From positions 1-13,957 of the forward strand of contig CAWUJT010000068.1 of NCBI GenBank assembly GCA_963922715.1: DNA of 13,957 nucleotides, given 5' to 3'. The position numbers and the translations under genes are program-made. Below the pieces are notes generated by a model that was given only the letters and a program-made list of their open reading frames with translations, was not told the DNA's origin and made no database searches. Below are positions 7,215-13,957 of this stretch, in pieces. Position 1 is the first letter of the stretch. The number at the start of each line of letters is the position of its first letter. This DNA is from CAWUJT01 sp963922715 (GTDB lineage Bacteria > Pseudomonadota > Alphaproteobacteria > Rhodobacterales > Rhodobacteraceae).

Positions 7215-7907
7215 GTGAACATGCAACTGACATTTGATCTGCCAGCGCGTGTCGCCCAGGGGCGTGAGGATTTTTTGGTGTCTGACTCTAACACGCTGGC
7301 GGTGTCTTTCATTGATAATTGGGCTGACTGGCCTCAGGGACGGTTTTACATCTATGGACCAGAACGGTCTGGAAAATCGCATCTTGCCGCCTCGTGGATG
7401 GCGCAATCAGGGGCCGTGCGCATTGCGGCAAGCGCGCTGAACACAATCCCGATACCAGAGCTTGTACAGACAGATGTGGTTGTGGAAGATATTGAGCGTT
7501 TACCGCCATCTGATGAAACACATCTTTTCCACTTACTCAATTTCGCCCAAAACGAAGGCCGCAGACTATTGATGACAGCGCGTCACGCAGCAAAACACCT
7601 CCGCATCACGCTGCCCGATCTTGCCAGCCGACTGATCGCGACAGCCTCGGCTGAAGTGAAGGCCCCCGATGACACGTTACTCGCCGCTTTGTTTGAGAAG
7701 CAATTTGCGGATCGTCAAATACGGGTTCATCCAAGTGTGATTTCCTACCTGATCACGCGGATGGAGCGCAGCTTTGCCGCTGTGGATCATATCGTCACCA
7801 CCTTGGACCGTGAAGCCCTGCGCCGCAAAGTGCCGATCACAAAAACACTTGCGCGGGAGGTTCTTTTCAGCCTCCACTGCCATCGTCCCGTTACAACTTC
7901 GGATTAA
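7215..7907 (+). CDS. hda: Hda-like regulatory inactivator of DnaA (DnaA-related AAA+ protein)
   Basis: A 230-residue protein like the AAA+ part of DnaA without its DNA-binding domain, matching Hda/HdaA. Hda bound to the DNA-loaded beta clamp stimulates ATP hydrolysis by DnaA and prevents re-initiation. Seen: QLTFDL at the N-terminus, a clamp-binding-type motif like QLSLPL of E. coli Hda; Walker A GPERSGKSH (Lys54); Walker B in VVVEDIE (Glu91-Asp92); and LPDLASRL with the putative arginine finger Arg139. The start is uncertain. GTG 7215 abuts the upstream stop and is 12 bases after GGAG (7199-7202); ATG 7221 would remove two residues and leave the clamp motif at the extreme end. I favour GTG. 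It lies between the PerM-like gene and ppk1 (nine-base gap), probably in one operon. Confidence 0.9.
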   Translation: MNMQLTFDLPARVAQGREDFLVSDSNTLAVSFIDNWADWPQGRFYIYGPERSGKSHLAASWMAQSGAVRIAASALNTIPIPELVQTDVVVEDIERLPPSDETHLFHLLNFAQNEGRRLLMTARHAAKHLRITLPDLASRLIATASAEVKAPDDTLLAALFEKQFADRQIRVHPSVISYLITRMERSFAAVDHIVTTLDREALRRKVPITKTLAREVLFSLHCHRPVTTSD

Positions 7908-7916
7908 AGAAGCACA

Positions 7917-10106
7917 ATGACAAAAGACACGACCCCCTTCAGCGATTTCCTCCACGCAGATCGCCCTGCGCCTGTTGAACAAGATGCAGCAGACATAGAA
8001 GGGCCAAAACGGTTCTTTAACCGAGAGCTCAGTTGGCTTGGGTTTAATTGGCGCGTTTTGGAAGAGGCAGCAAATCCACGGGTTCCTTTGCTGGAACGCG
8101 TGCGATTTGTCTCGATCTCCGCCTCTAATCTGGATGAGTTCTACACAGTGCGTGTGGCCGGGTTGCGTGAGCTTGCTCTGGAAGGCAACACAAGCCCTGC
8201 GGTCGATGGTCTGACACCTTCTGAGCAGCTGACCTTGATCAATGAAGAAGCAAGGGCCTTGATGGAGGCGCAGCAAAACACTTGGATCGCCCTGCGCGAC
8301 ATCCTCAAAGATGAGGGGATAGATTTGCTCAGCCCAACACGGCTGCGGCAAGAGGACAAAGAATTTATAACGTCATACTTCCTATCGCATGTTTTTCCCG
8401 TTTTGTCGCCTCTTGCCATTGATCCAGCGCATCCTTTTCCGTTCATCTCCAATGAGGGCTTTTGTTTGGCCATGACCCTAGAGCGGCGTGGCGACAAACA
8501 TCCCTTGCAAGCACTGCTTCCCATCCCGCAGCAGATTGACCGTTTCTTACGGCTGCCCGATCTGGATAATGTGGTGCGATTTCTGCCCCTTGAAGATGTT
8601 TTGTTGATGCAAGTCGATGCGCTTTTTCCAGGGTATCGTGCCACAGGGACCTGTACATTCCGGGTTCTCAGGGACAGTGACCTGGAACTGGAGGAAGAAG
8701 CCGAAGACCTGGTGCGCGAATTTGAAACCGCACTGAAACGCCGCCGCCGCGGGGACGTTGTGCGGCTAAAGCTCAGCGCGAACGCACCCAAGGCTTTACG
8801 GCAAACCATTATTGACGAACTCGGCGTTGAAGGCGATGAAATCGTAGAGGTGAATGGCCTGATAGGCTTGGCCGCCCTTAAAGAGCTGGTGATCGAGGAC
8901 CGCCGTGATCTACAGTGGCCCCATTTCACCCCCCGGATCCCAGAGCGGGTGCAGGATCATGACGGGGATATGTTTGCAGCCATTCGTCAAAAGGACATGT
9001 TGCTGCATCACCCCTATGAAACTTTTGATATGGTCATCCGTTTTCTTGAACAAGCGGCCCGCGATCCAGACGTCTTGGCCATCAAGCAAACGCTCTACCG
9101 CACGTCATATAATTCTCCAATTGTCTCAGCCCTATGTGAGGCTGCGGAAGCCGGTAAATCCGTCATGGCGCTTGTTGAACTCAAAGCCCGGTTTGATGAG
9201 GCGGCCAACATCCGCCAATCGCGTCAGTTGGAACGCTCCGGCGCCCATGTGACCTATGGGTTTATCAACTATAAAACCCATGCCAAACTCTCTACGGTGG
9301 TGCGCCGCGAAGGCGACAAACTGGTCACCTACACGCATTTCGGAACCGGCAATTACCACCCCATAACCGCGCGGATTTATACCGATCTGAGCCTTTTCAC
9401 CTGCGATGCCGCATTGGGTCGCGATGCGACGAAAGTCTTCAATTACATTTCAGGTTATGCCCCGCCGGATAACCTTGAAATCTTGCATGTGGCCCCAACC
9501 ACCTTGAAGACCGCGCTGTTGGAGGGGATTGCAGAAGAGGTTGCCCATGCCAAAGCCGGTCGCCCCGCAAAAATATGGGCCAAAATGAACGCGTTGATTG
9601 AGCCAGATATCATTGATGCGCTCTACGCCGCAAGCCAAGCTGGGGTTCAGATTGATCTTGTCGTGCGCGGGATTTGCGGGCTTCGGCCTGGGATAAAAGG
9701 CTTGAGTGAGCACATTCGTGTGAAATCCATTGTTGGACGTTTCCTGGAGCATTCGCGGATCCTCTGTTTTGGCAACGGCCATGGGTTGCCGTCAGACGCC
9801 GCCCGCGTGTTCATCAGTTCCGCCGATTGGATGGGGCGCAATTTGAACCGTCGCGTCGAAGTTCTGGTGGAAGCCAAGACACCTACCGTCAAAGCACAGA
9901 TTATGAACCAAATCATGGCGGCCAACATGGCAGATGTTGCGCAAAGCTGGGTGCTTGGGCCAGACGGCAAATTCACCCGCGCCGCGCTTGAGACCTTAGA
10001 CCAACCCTTCAACTGCCATCGCTTTTTTATGGAAAACCCGTCTTTGTCAGGTCGTGGGTCAGCGGGTGCCAAAGATGTGCCTGCGCTCACACATTCTACG
10101 GATTGA
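7917..10106 (+). CDS. ppk1: Polyphosphate kinase 1
   Basis: A 729-residue polyphosphate kinase that reversibly polymerises the ATP gamma-phosphate into inorganic polyphosphate, usually associated with the inner membrane face. After an acidic, non-conserved leader of about 30 residues come FFNRELSWLGFN (N domain) and SASNLDEFYTVRVAGL, then the head domain and two phospholipase-D-like catalytic domains. The autophosphorylated histidine is His455 in YKTHAKL (E. coli His435) and the second catalytic histidine is His612 in FLEHSRIL (E. coli His592); both are offset by 20, which supports an intact enzyme. The ATG at 7917 is nine bases after the hda stop, with only a weak AAAGAAG upstream, consistent with coupled translation. 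The matching exopolyphosphatase gene follows after 49 bases, so synthesis and degradation are encoded side by side. Confidence 0.97.
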   Translation: MTKDTTPFSDFLHADRPAPVEQDAADIEGPKRFFNRELSWLGFNWRVLEEAANPRVPLLERVRFVSISASNLDEFYTVRVAGLRELALEGNTSPAVDGLTPSEQLTLINEEARALMEAQQNTWIALRDILKDEGIDLLSPTRLRQEDKEFITSYFLSHVFPVLSPLAIDPAHPFPFISNEGFCLAMTLERRGDKHPLQALLPIPQQIDRFLRLPDLDNVVRFLPLEDVLLMQVDALFPGYRATGTCTFRVLRDSDLELEEEAEDLVREFETALKRRRRGDVVRLKLSANAPKALRQTIIDELGVEGDEIVEVNGLIGLAALKELVIEDRRDLQWPHFTPRIPERVQDHDGDMFAAIRQKDMLLHHPYETFDMVIRFLEQAARDPDVLAIKQTLYRTSYNSPIVSALCEAAEAGKSVMALVELKARFDEAANIRQSRQLERSGAHVTYGFINYKTHAKLSTVVRREGDKLVTYTHFGTGNYHPITARIYTDLSLFTCDAALGRDATKVFNYISGYAPPDNLEILHVAPTTLKTALLEGIAEEVAHAKAGRPAKIWAKMNALIEPDIIDALYAASQAGVQIDLVVRGICGLRPGIKGLSEHIRVKSIVGRFLEHSRILCFGNGHGLPSDAARVFISSADWMGRNLNRRVEVLVEAKTPTVKAQIMNQIMAANMADVAQSWVLGPDGKFTRAALETLDQPFNCHRFFMENPSLSGRGSAGAKDVPALTHSTD

Positions 10107-10155
10107 CTGGACACCCTTGGACGTGCAAGCCTAAATCAGCGACAGGTCATACCTT

Positions 10156-11703
10156 ATGGAAGACGGGATAGTATCGCACGCAAAAGACGATTGGGCCCCG
10201 TTCGGGGCACCCCTCTTTGATCGTCCCGATGCACGGGCCTTGGGGCGCGTTGGTGTGATTGACGTGGGATCCAATTCGGTACGCCTTGTGGTGTTTGATG
10301 GCGCGGCGCGATCTCCGGCTTATTTTTACAACGAGAAAATCTTATGCGGTCTGGGTCAAGACCTGGCCAAGACAGGGTATCTCCATCCCCAAGGACGTGT
10401 CAGAGCGATGGACACCCTGCGCCGCTTTGCCCAAGTCGCCCGCAGCATGAACGCCACGCCTTTGGTGTCTGTTGCAACTGCCGCCGTGCGACAGGCAAAA
10501 GATGGTCCAGCATTTTGTGCCGAGGTTGCGGCTCAGACCGGCCTCGCACTTAAGGTGATTGATGGCGAACATGAAGCGCGGCTCTCTGCGCAAGGTGTGT
10601 TGCTGGGCTGGCCACATGCCAACGGTATTGTATGCGATATCGGTGGGTCATCTATGGAACTCGCCGAGATTTCACAGGGACAAGTGGGCGCGGCCATCAG
10701 TGCGGAGCTTGGGCCGATGACGTTGCTCACGCTCAAAGGCGGACGCAAGGCCCGCAACGGGCAGATCGATGCCACTTTGGCCGACATGCGTAATGTGCTG
10801 ACCGCGCGATACAAAACGCTCTATCTGGTCGGCGGATCTTGGCGCGCGATTGCCCGGATCGATATGGAGCGGCGGTCTTATCCGCTGCGCGTGCTGCATG
10901 AATACATCCTGCGCCCGCAAGACATCCGCGACACACTGCGCTATGTGTCTGTGCAAAACCTGGACGCACTGCGCCAACGTGCCGGGATCAGCGCGGCGCG
11001 TATCGCGCTTGTGCCGCTTGCCGGGGAAGTTTTGTTGCGCCTGCTGACAACATTCAAACCGAAACAGGTGGCGATTTCCGCCTATGGTCTGCGTGAAGGC
11101 TTGCTTTACGAGAATATGCCGCAGGCTTTGCGCCAGTGTGACCCTCTGATTGAAGCCTGCCGATTTGCCGAGGCAAAGGATGCGCGCTTGCCCGGCTTTG
11201 GCCGGGCTTTGCATCATTTCATTGCGCCTTTGTTTCCCAATATTGCCCACAGCAAGTATCGCATCATGCGCGCTGCGTGCCTGTTGCATGATGTCAGTTG
11301 GCGCACACATCCCGACTATCGCGCCGAAAATTGTTTTGACTATGCGACGCGGGCCAATCTGGGCGGTTTGACCCATGCCGAGCGGATTTACCTTGGGCTT
11401 GCGCTTTTGCACCGTTACAGAAATCGCCGCGCTGGCCAGTTTGATGTGCTTTTGCCGCTGATTGGAAAAGCAGAGGCGCAAGAGGCCGAGATTTTAGGCA
11501 AAGCCATGCGGTTTGGCGCAATGTTTTCTGCGCTCGATCCAACCATGTTAGGGACATTGGCCTGGGCGCCTAGAAAAAAGCAACTGAGATTGATCCTACC
11601 GAATGGTCCGGGCCAAGATATGTTTGGAGAAGTTGCCAAGGCTCGCTTCGACAGCCTGGCCATGGCCATGGACGCGCAATCAGACGTGACTTTCGCAAAA
11701 TAG
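10156..11703 (+). CDS. ppx: Exopolyphosphatase / guanosine pentaphosphatase family (Ppx/GppA)
   Basis: A 515-residue member of the ASKHA-fold Ppx/GppA family, which removes terminal phosphates from polyphosphate and in some members hydrolyses pppGpp to ppGpp. Seen: the phosphate-1 loop VIDVGSNSVRL (Asp36, Ser39, Asn40), TAAVRQA, GEHEARL with Glu140 at the place of catalytic Glu121 of E. coli PPX, and DIGGSSMEL (Asp161, matching Asp143). The residue before Glu140 is His, where E. coli has Glu120. The C-terminal part (from about residue 320) is the HD-like helical domain, with LLHDVSWRTHPDY. Polyphosphate and pppGpp specificity cannot be separated by sequence here; adjacency to ppk1 favours polyphosphate. 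The ATG at 10156 has only a weak ribosome site, and no better start is evident before the conserved VIDVGSNS. Confidence 0.94.
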   Translation: MEDGIVSHAKDDWAPFGAPLFDRPDARALGRVGVIDVGSNSVRLVVFDGAARSPAYFYNEKILCGLGQDLAKTGYLHPQGRVRAMDTLRRFAQVARSMNATPLVSVATAAVRQAKDGPAFCAEVAAQTGLALKVIDGEHEARLSAQGVLLGWPHANGIVCDIGGSSMELAEISQGQVGAAISAELGPMTLLTLKGGRKARNGQIDATLADMRNVLTARYKTLYLVGGSWRAIARIDMERRSYPLRVLHEYILRPQDIRDTLRYVSVQNLDALRQRAGISAARIALVPLAGEVLLRLLTTFKPKQVAISAYGLREGLLYENMPQALRQCDPLIEACRFAEAKDARLPGFGRALHHFIAPLFPNIAHSKYRIMRAACLLHDVSWRTHPDYRAENCFDYATRANLGGLTHAERIYLGLALLHRYRNRRAGQFDVLLPLIGKAEAQEAEILGKAMRFGAMFSALDPTMLGTLAWAPRKKQLRLILPNGPGQDMFGEVAKARFDSLAMAMDAQSDVTFAK

Positions 11704-11764
11704 CTGCAAGGGGGATTGCTTGCCAGGCGCAGATCAGGTTGATACGCGGTAGGAATGTGACATT

Positions 11765-11770
11765 GAGGGA
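11765..11770 (+). promoter_or_regulatory. Ribosome binding site of proS
   Basis: GAGGGA lies six bases before ATG 11777 and fixes the proS start, where MRFSRYFLPVLKETP is the usual N-terminus of the short alphaproteobacterial ProS. The remaining 73-base spacer after ppx shows no convincing terminator or promoter. Confidence 0.7.
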
Positions 11771-11776
11771 ATATTT

Positions 11777-13114
11777 ATGCGTTTCAGCCGCTACTTTTTG
11801 CCTGTCTTAAAAGAAACACCAGCCGAGGCACAAATTGCCAGCCATCGTTTGATGCTGCGGGCAGGCCTGATCAAACAATCAAGCGCTGGGATATATTCCT
11901 GGTTGCCGTTGGGCTTTAAGGTGCTGCGCAAACTTGAAAACATTGTCCATGATGAACAAATCCGTGCCGGCCACCTGCCGATGCTGATGCCAACGTTACA
12001 ATCGGCCGATTTGTGGCGTGAGAGCGGTCGCTATGACGACTACGGCGAAGAGATGTTGCGCATGCAGGACCGCCACGGGCGGGATCTGCTGTTCACCCCC
12101 ACTGCTGAGGAATTGATTACCGATATCTTCCGTGCCCATGTGTCCAGCTACCGCGATCTGCCGCTCACCCTTTACCAAATCCAATGGAAGTTTCGCGATG
12201 AGATCCGGCCACGGTTTGGGATCATGCGTGGGCGTGAATTTTTCATGAAGGACGGTTATAATTTCGACCTGACAAAAGAGGACGCGTTGCACGCTTATAA
12301 CCGCCATTTGGTGAGTTACTTGCGCACCTATGAACGCATGGGCCTACAAGCGATCCCGATGCGCGCCGACTCTGGCCCGATTGGCGGCGATGACACCCAT
12401 GAGTTTCTGGTCTTGGCTGAGACAGGTGAATCCGAGGTGTTTTATGACAGCGCCGTGACCGATATCACCTTGGGAATGCGCGACATCGATTATACGGACA
12501 AAGCCCAATGCCAAGCGATATTAGAGGAATTCACAGCGCTTTATGCCCGCACTGATGAGACCCATGACCCTGCGCTTTTCGATGCAATTCCCACAGAACG
12601 TCAACGCGCCGCCCGCGGGATTGAGGTGGGCCAGATTTTTTATTTTGGTACAAAGTATTCACATCCTATGGGCGCAACAGTCCAAGGCCCCGATGGCAAA
12701 CCGGTGGCCGTTCATATGGGCAGCCACGGCATTGGTGTCAGCCGTCTGATTGGGGCTTTGATAGAGGCCAACCACGATGAGAACGGGATCATCTGGCCGG
12801 AAGGGGTGACCCCTTTCCATGTGGGGATCGTGAACCTCAAACAAGGTGATGCCGCCACCGATACGGCGTGTGAGGCGCTTGAACGCGCGTTGCAAAACGC
12901 GGGGCTGGAGACGCTCTATGATGATCGGGAGGAACGGGCCGGGGCAAAATTCGCCACTATGGATCTGATCGGTCTGCCGTGGCGGATCACCGTTGGCCCC
13001 CGTGGCCTTAAAGGCGGTGTGGTGGAATTAACATCGCGCCGCACCGGGGAAAGTGAAGACCTCACACCAGAACGGGTGGTGCAACGGTTGCAAGAGATCT
13101 ATCTTAAACTGTGA
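11777..13114 (+). CDS. proS: Prolyl-tRNA synthetase, short form without inserted editing domain
   Basis: A 445-residue class IIa aminoacyl-tRNA synthetase that charges tRNA-Pro. Motif 1 is around PLGFKVLRKLENIV; motif 2 is FRDEIRPRFGIMRGREFFMKD (from about residue 139); motif 3 is GSHGIGVSRL (Gly315, Arg323). The C-terminal anticodon-binding domain follows (from about residue 345, including YDDREERAGAKF). E. coli ProS is about 570 residues because it carries an editing (INS) domain between motifs 2 and 3. Here that region is short, and the total length matches the class known from alphaproteobacteria that lacks cis-editing of mis-charged alanine. Such organisms usually rely on a separate trans-editing protein, which is not in this window. 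A DUF2937 gene follows 52 bases downstream. Confidence 0.97.
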   Translation: MRFSRYFLPVLKETPAEAQIASHRLMLRAGLIKQSSAGIYSWLPLGFKVLRKLENIVHDEQIRAGHLPMLMPTLQSADLWRESGRYDDYGEEMLRMQDRHGRDLLFTPTAEELITDIFRAHVSSYRDLPLTLYQIQWKFRDEIRPRFGIMRGREFFMKDGYNFDLTKEDALHAYNRHLVSYLRTYERMGLQAIPMRADSGPIGGDDTHEFLVLAETGESEVFYDSAVTDITLGMRDIDYTDKAQCQAILEEFTALYARTDETHDPALFDAIPTERQRAARGIEVGQIFYFGTKYSHPMGATVQGPDGKPVAVHMGSHGIGVSRLIGALIEANHDENGIIWPEGVTPFHVGIVNLKQGDAATDTACEALERALQNAGLETLYDDREERAGAKFATMDLIGLPWRITVGPRGLKGGVVELTSRRTGESEDLTPERVVQRLQEIYLKL

Positions 13115-13147
13115 CGATACGATATGTTGCCTTTATGCTTTTCTGCG

Positions 13148-13154
13148 AAGGAGG
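13148..13154 (+). promoter_or_regulatory. Consensus ribosome binding site before the DUF2937 gene
   Basis: AAGGAGG is a near-perfect anti-16S match, 12 bases before ATG 13167. The spacing is longer than optimal, but there is no closer in-frame start, and the open frame continuing upstream to 13053 lies within the proS 3' end. It supports separate, efficient translation of the DUF2937 gene. Confidence 0.65.
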
Positions 13155-13166
13155 TATAAACCAAAG

Positions 13167-13745
13167 ATGTTTTATCGTGCCTTAACGCTTTCAGCGGCTG
13201 TTTTGGGAGGGGCTGGAGCCTCCCAGTTTCCTGAATATTCCCAGCAGTACCTACAACGTCTTTCTGGTGCTGTGGATGAGCTTACAATCATCACCACGGC
13301 GTTTGATGCCACCGCCACCGCCGCGGGACTGAGCCGTGAAGACGCACTTGCAGAACTCCAAGGCACCTCTTTTCTCGCAGGTCACCGAAACGACATGACC
13401 AATACATTTGCCCGCTATGAAAAGCTGAGTGCGGATCTCATGGCTCTTGAAGACGCAAGCCCTTTCACACGGGCGCTGCAGGCTTGGCGCATGACAGACA
13501 GCGATGTGGCACATAAGGCTTGGGGTGACTTTGAACCCGCACTTCCCGTCACAACGGAAGGGGCGACTTTTGCAGGCATTGGTGCTTTATTCGGATGGCT
13601 TACCTTGGCGGGACTTTGGGCTTTGATGGCACGCCTTTTTCGCACTCTATTCAAACGCAAACCGGTGTTGGTGACGGAGAGTCAAGCCCCCCCGATTGAT
13701 GCAGCCCGCCAATCTCTTAGGGACCAAGTGCGCCATCGCCGTTAG
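13167..13745 (+). CDS. DUF2937 family membrane protein, function unknown
   Basis: A 192-residue protein that I recognise as DUF2937 from its N-terminal part, where QFPEYSQQYLQRL and GAVDEL occur just after a short hydrophobic stretch (residues 5-18). That stretch could be a signal anchor. A clear membrane helix lies at about residues 133-158, followed by a basic segment (RLFRTLFKRK) and a polar C-terminal tail. The middle (residues 40-125) is soluble and mostly helical by composition. With a hydrophobic start and a second helix near the end, the middle domain is probably periplasmic and both ends cytoplasmic; this is inferred from the positive charges after the second helix. No enzymatic motif is seen. 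A strong AAGGAGG (13148-13154) sets the start. It follows proS on the same strand and may be co-transcribed with it. Confidence 0.85.
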   Translation: MFYRALTLSAAVLGGAGASQFPEYSQQYLQRLSGAVDELTIITTAFDATATAAGLSREDALAELQGTSFLAGHRNDMTNTFARYEKLSADLMALEDASPFTRALQAWRMTDSDVAHKAWGDFEPALPVTTEGATFAGIGALFGWLTLAGLWALMARLFRTLFKRKPVLVTESQAPPIDAARQSLRDQVRHRR

Positions 13746-13760
13746 TTACATATCGCCCAA

Positions 13761-13793
13761 GCAAAAATCACTAGATTTGTGCGGTTAAGAACC
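13761..13793 (+). other. Two small hairpins after the DUF2937 gene, possible transcript end
   Basis: GCAAAAATC (13761-13769) and GATTTGTGC (13774-13782) can pair as eight base pairs with one internal mismatch and a four-base loop. Directly after it, GGTT (13783-13786) and AACC (13790-13793) form a second four-pair stem. There is no T-tract and the first stem is AT-rich, so this is not a classical intrinsic terminator. It may be a weak 3' processing or stability structure of the proS-DUF2937 transcript, or chance. Confidence 0.2.
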
Positions 13794-13867
13794 ATACTTG
13801 TGGCTGTTTAATCCTCTGCAACCTCCATTGATTATGCATGGGAGAGAAATTTGATCAGAGAGGCTTG

Positions 13868-13887
13868 TATGTCATCCATTTGACATA
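13868..13887. promoter_or_regulatory. Seven-base inverted repeat upstream of the initiator tRNA
   Basis: TATGTCA (13868-13874) and TGACATA (13881-13887) are exact inverted copies separated by six bases, 20 bases before the tRNA starts. This could be an operator half-site pair or a short hairpin. The right arm contains a TTGACA hexamer (13880-13885) resembling a -35 box, but the expected -10 position would place the transcript start inside the tRNA. A weak TATAGG (13886-13891) is better placed as a -10 but lacks a good -35. No promoter call is secure. Confidence 0.25.
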
Positions 13888-13907
13888 TAGGGAAACCCTT
13901 GAATTAT

Positions 13908-13957
<50 letters not shown>

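Noticed and set aside
8141..8929. 262-codon open frame on the minus strand inside ppk1
   Set aside because: Its product is a low-complexity Ser/Arg-rich string with no recognisable domain, and it lies entirely antisense to an intact ppk1 coding region. It is a codon-bias shadow.
10672..11481. 269-codon open frame on the minus strand inside ppx
   Set aside because: It has no recognisable motif and is fully contained antisense to conserved Ppx sequence, so it is best explained as a shadow of a GC-biased gene.
13053..13166. Possible N-terminal extension of the DUF2937 protein
   Set aside because: It overlaps the proS 3' end in another frame, and the strong AAGGAGG lies inside the supposed extension, so the ATG at 13167 is the real start.
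13746..13907. Possible 5S rRNA upstream of the initiator tRNA, as in some Rhodobacteraceae rRNA operons
   Set aside because: None of the conserved 5S sequence blocks is recognisable in these 162 bases.

Overview
The window looks like chromosomal core DNA of an alphaproteobacterium, most likely a member of Rhodobacteraceae (Roseobacter group) of moderate GC content. Three things point there: a UPF0262 gene between hisD and a low-molecular-weight phosphatase gene, the short form of prolyl-tRNA synthetase, and a PerM/Hda/Ppk1/Ppx gene row. The assignment rests on gene content and protein style, not on a database search.

Layout, left to right. (1) 1-1414, plus strand: the 3' end of hisD (histidine biosynthesis), a UPF0262 protein of unknown role, and a low-molecular-weight protein tyrosine phosphatase-like gene whose ATG overlaps the preceding stop. 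(2) 1447-3787, minus strand: a compact set transcribed as transaldolase (FSA-sized), then a DUF484 protein, then xerC (site-specific recombinase for chromosome dimer resolution). It converges on the phosphatase gene with 32 bases between the two stops. (3) 3788-3862: a 75-base divergent spacer containing a 10-base perfect palindrome. (4) 3863-6052, plus: priA, the replication restart helicase. (5) 6135-11703, plus: AI-2E/PerM-family membrane protein, Hda-like DnaA regulator, polyphosphate kinase ppk1 and Ppx/GppA exopolyphosphatase. The first three are almost back to back, so replication-initiation control and polyphosphate turnover may be co-transcribed. (6) 11777-13745, plus: proS (short type without the inserted editing domain) and a DUF2937 membrane protein of unknown function. 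(7) 13746-13957: a 162-base spacer with small inverted repeats, then the first 50 bases of an initiator tRNA-Met, cut by the window end.

DNA maintenance recurs as a theme: XerC resolves dimers, PriA restarts forks and Hda limits DnaA. Metabolic and translation housekeeping genes lie between them. All complete genes appear intact, with expected lengths and catalytic motifs. I see no insertion sequence, prophage, CRISPR array, toxin-antitoxin pair or defence island, and no convincing undescribed system. The points worth a second look are small: transaldolase-type residues in an FSA-sized enzyme, an altered zinc-ligand spacing in PriA, an initiator tRNA with only two of the three usual G:C pairs in its anticodon stem, the hda-ppk1 junction, and several conserved genes of unknown function.
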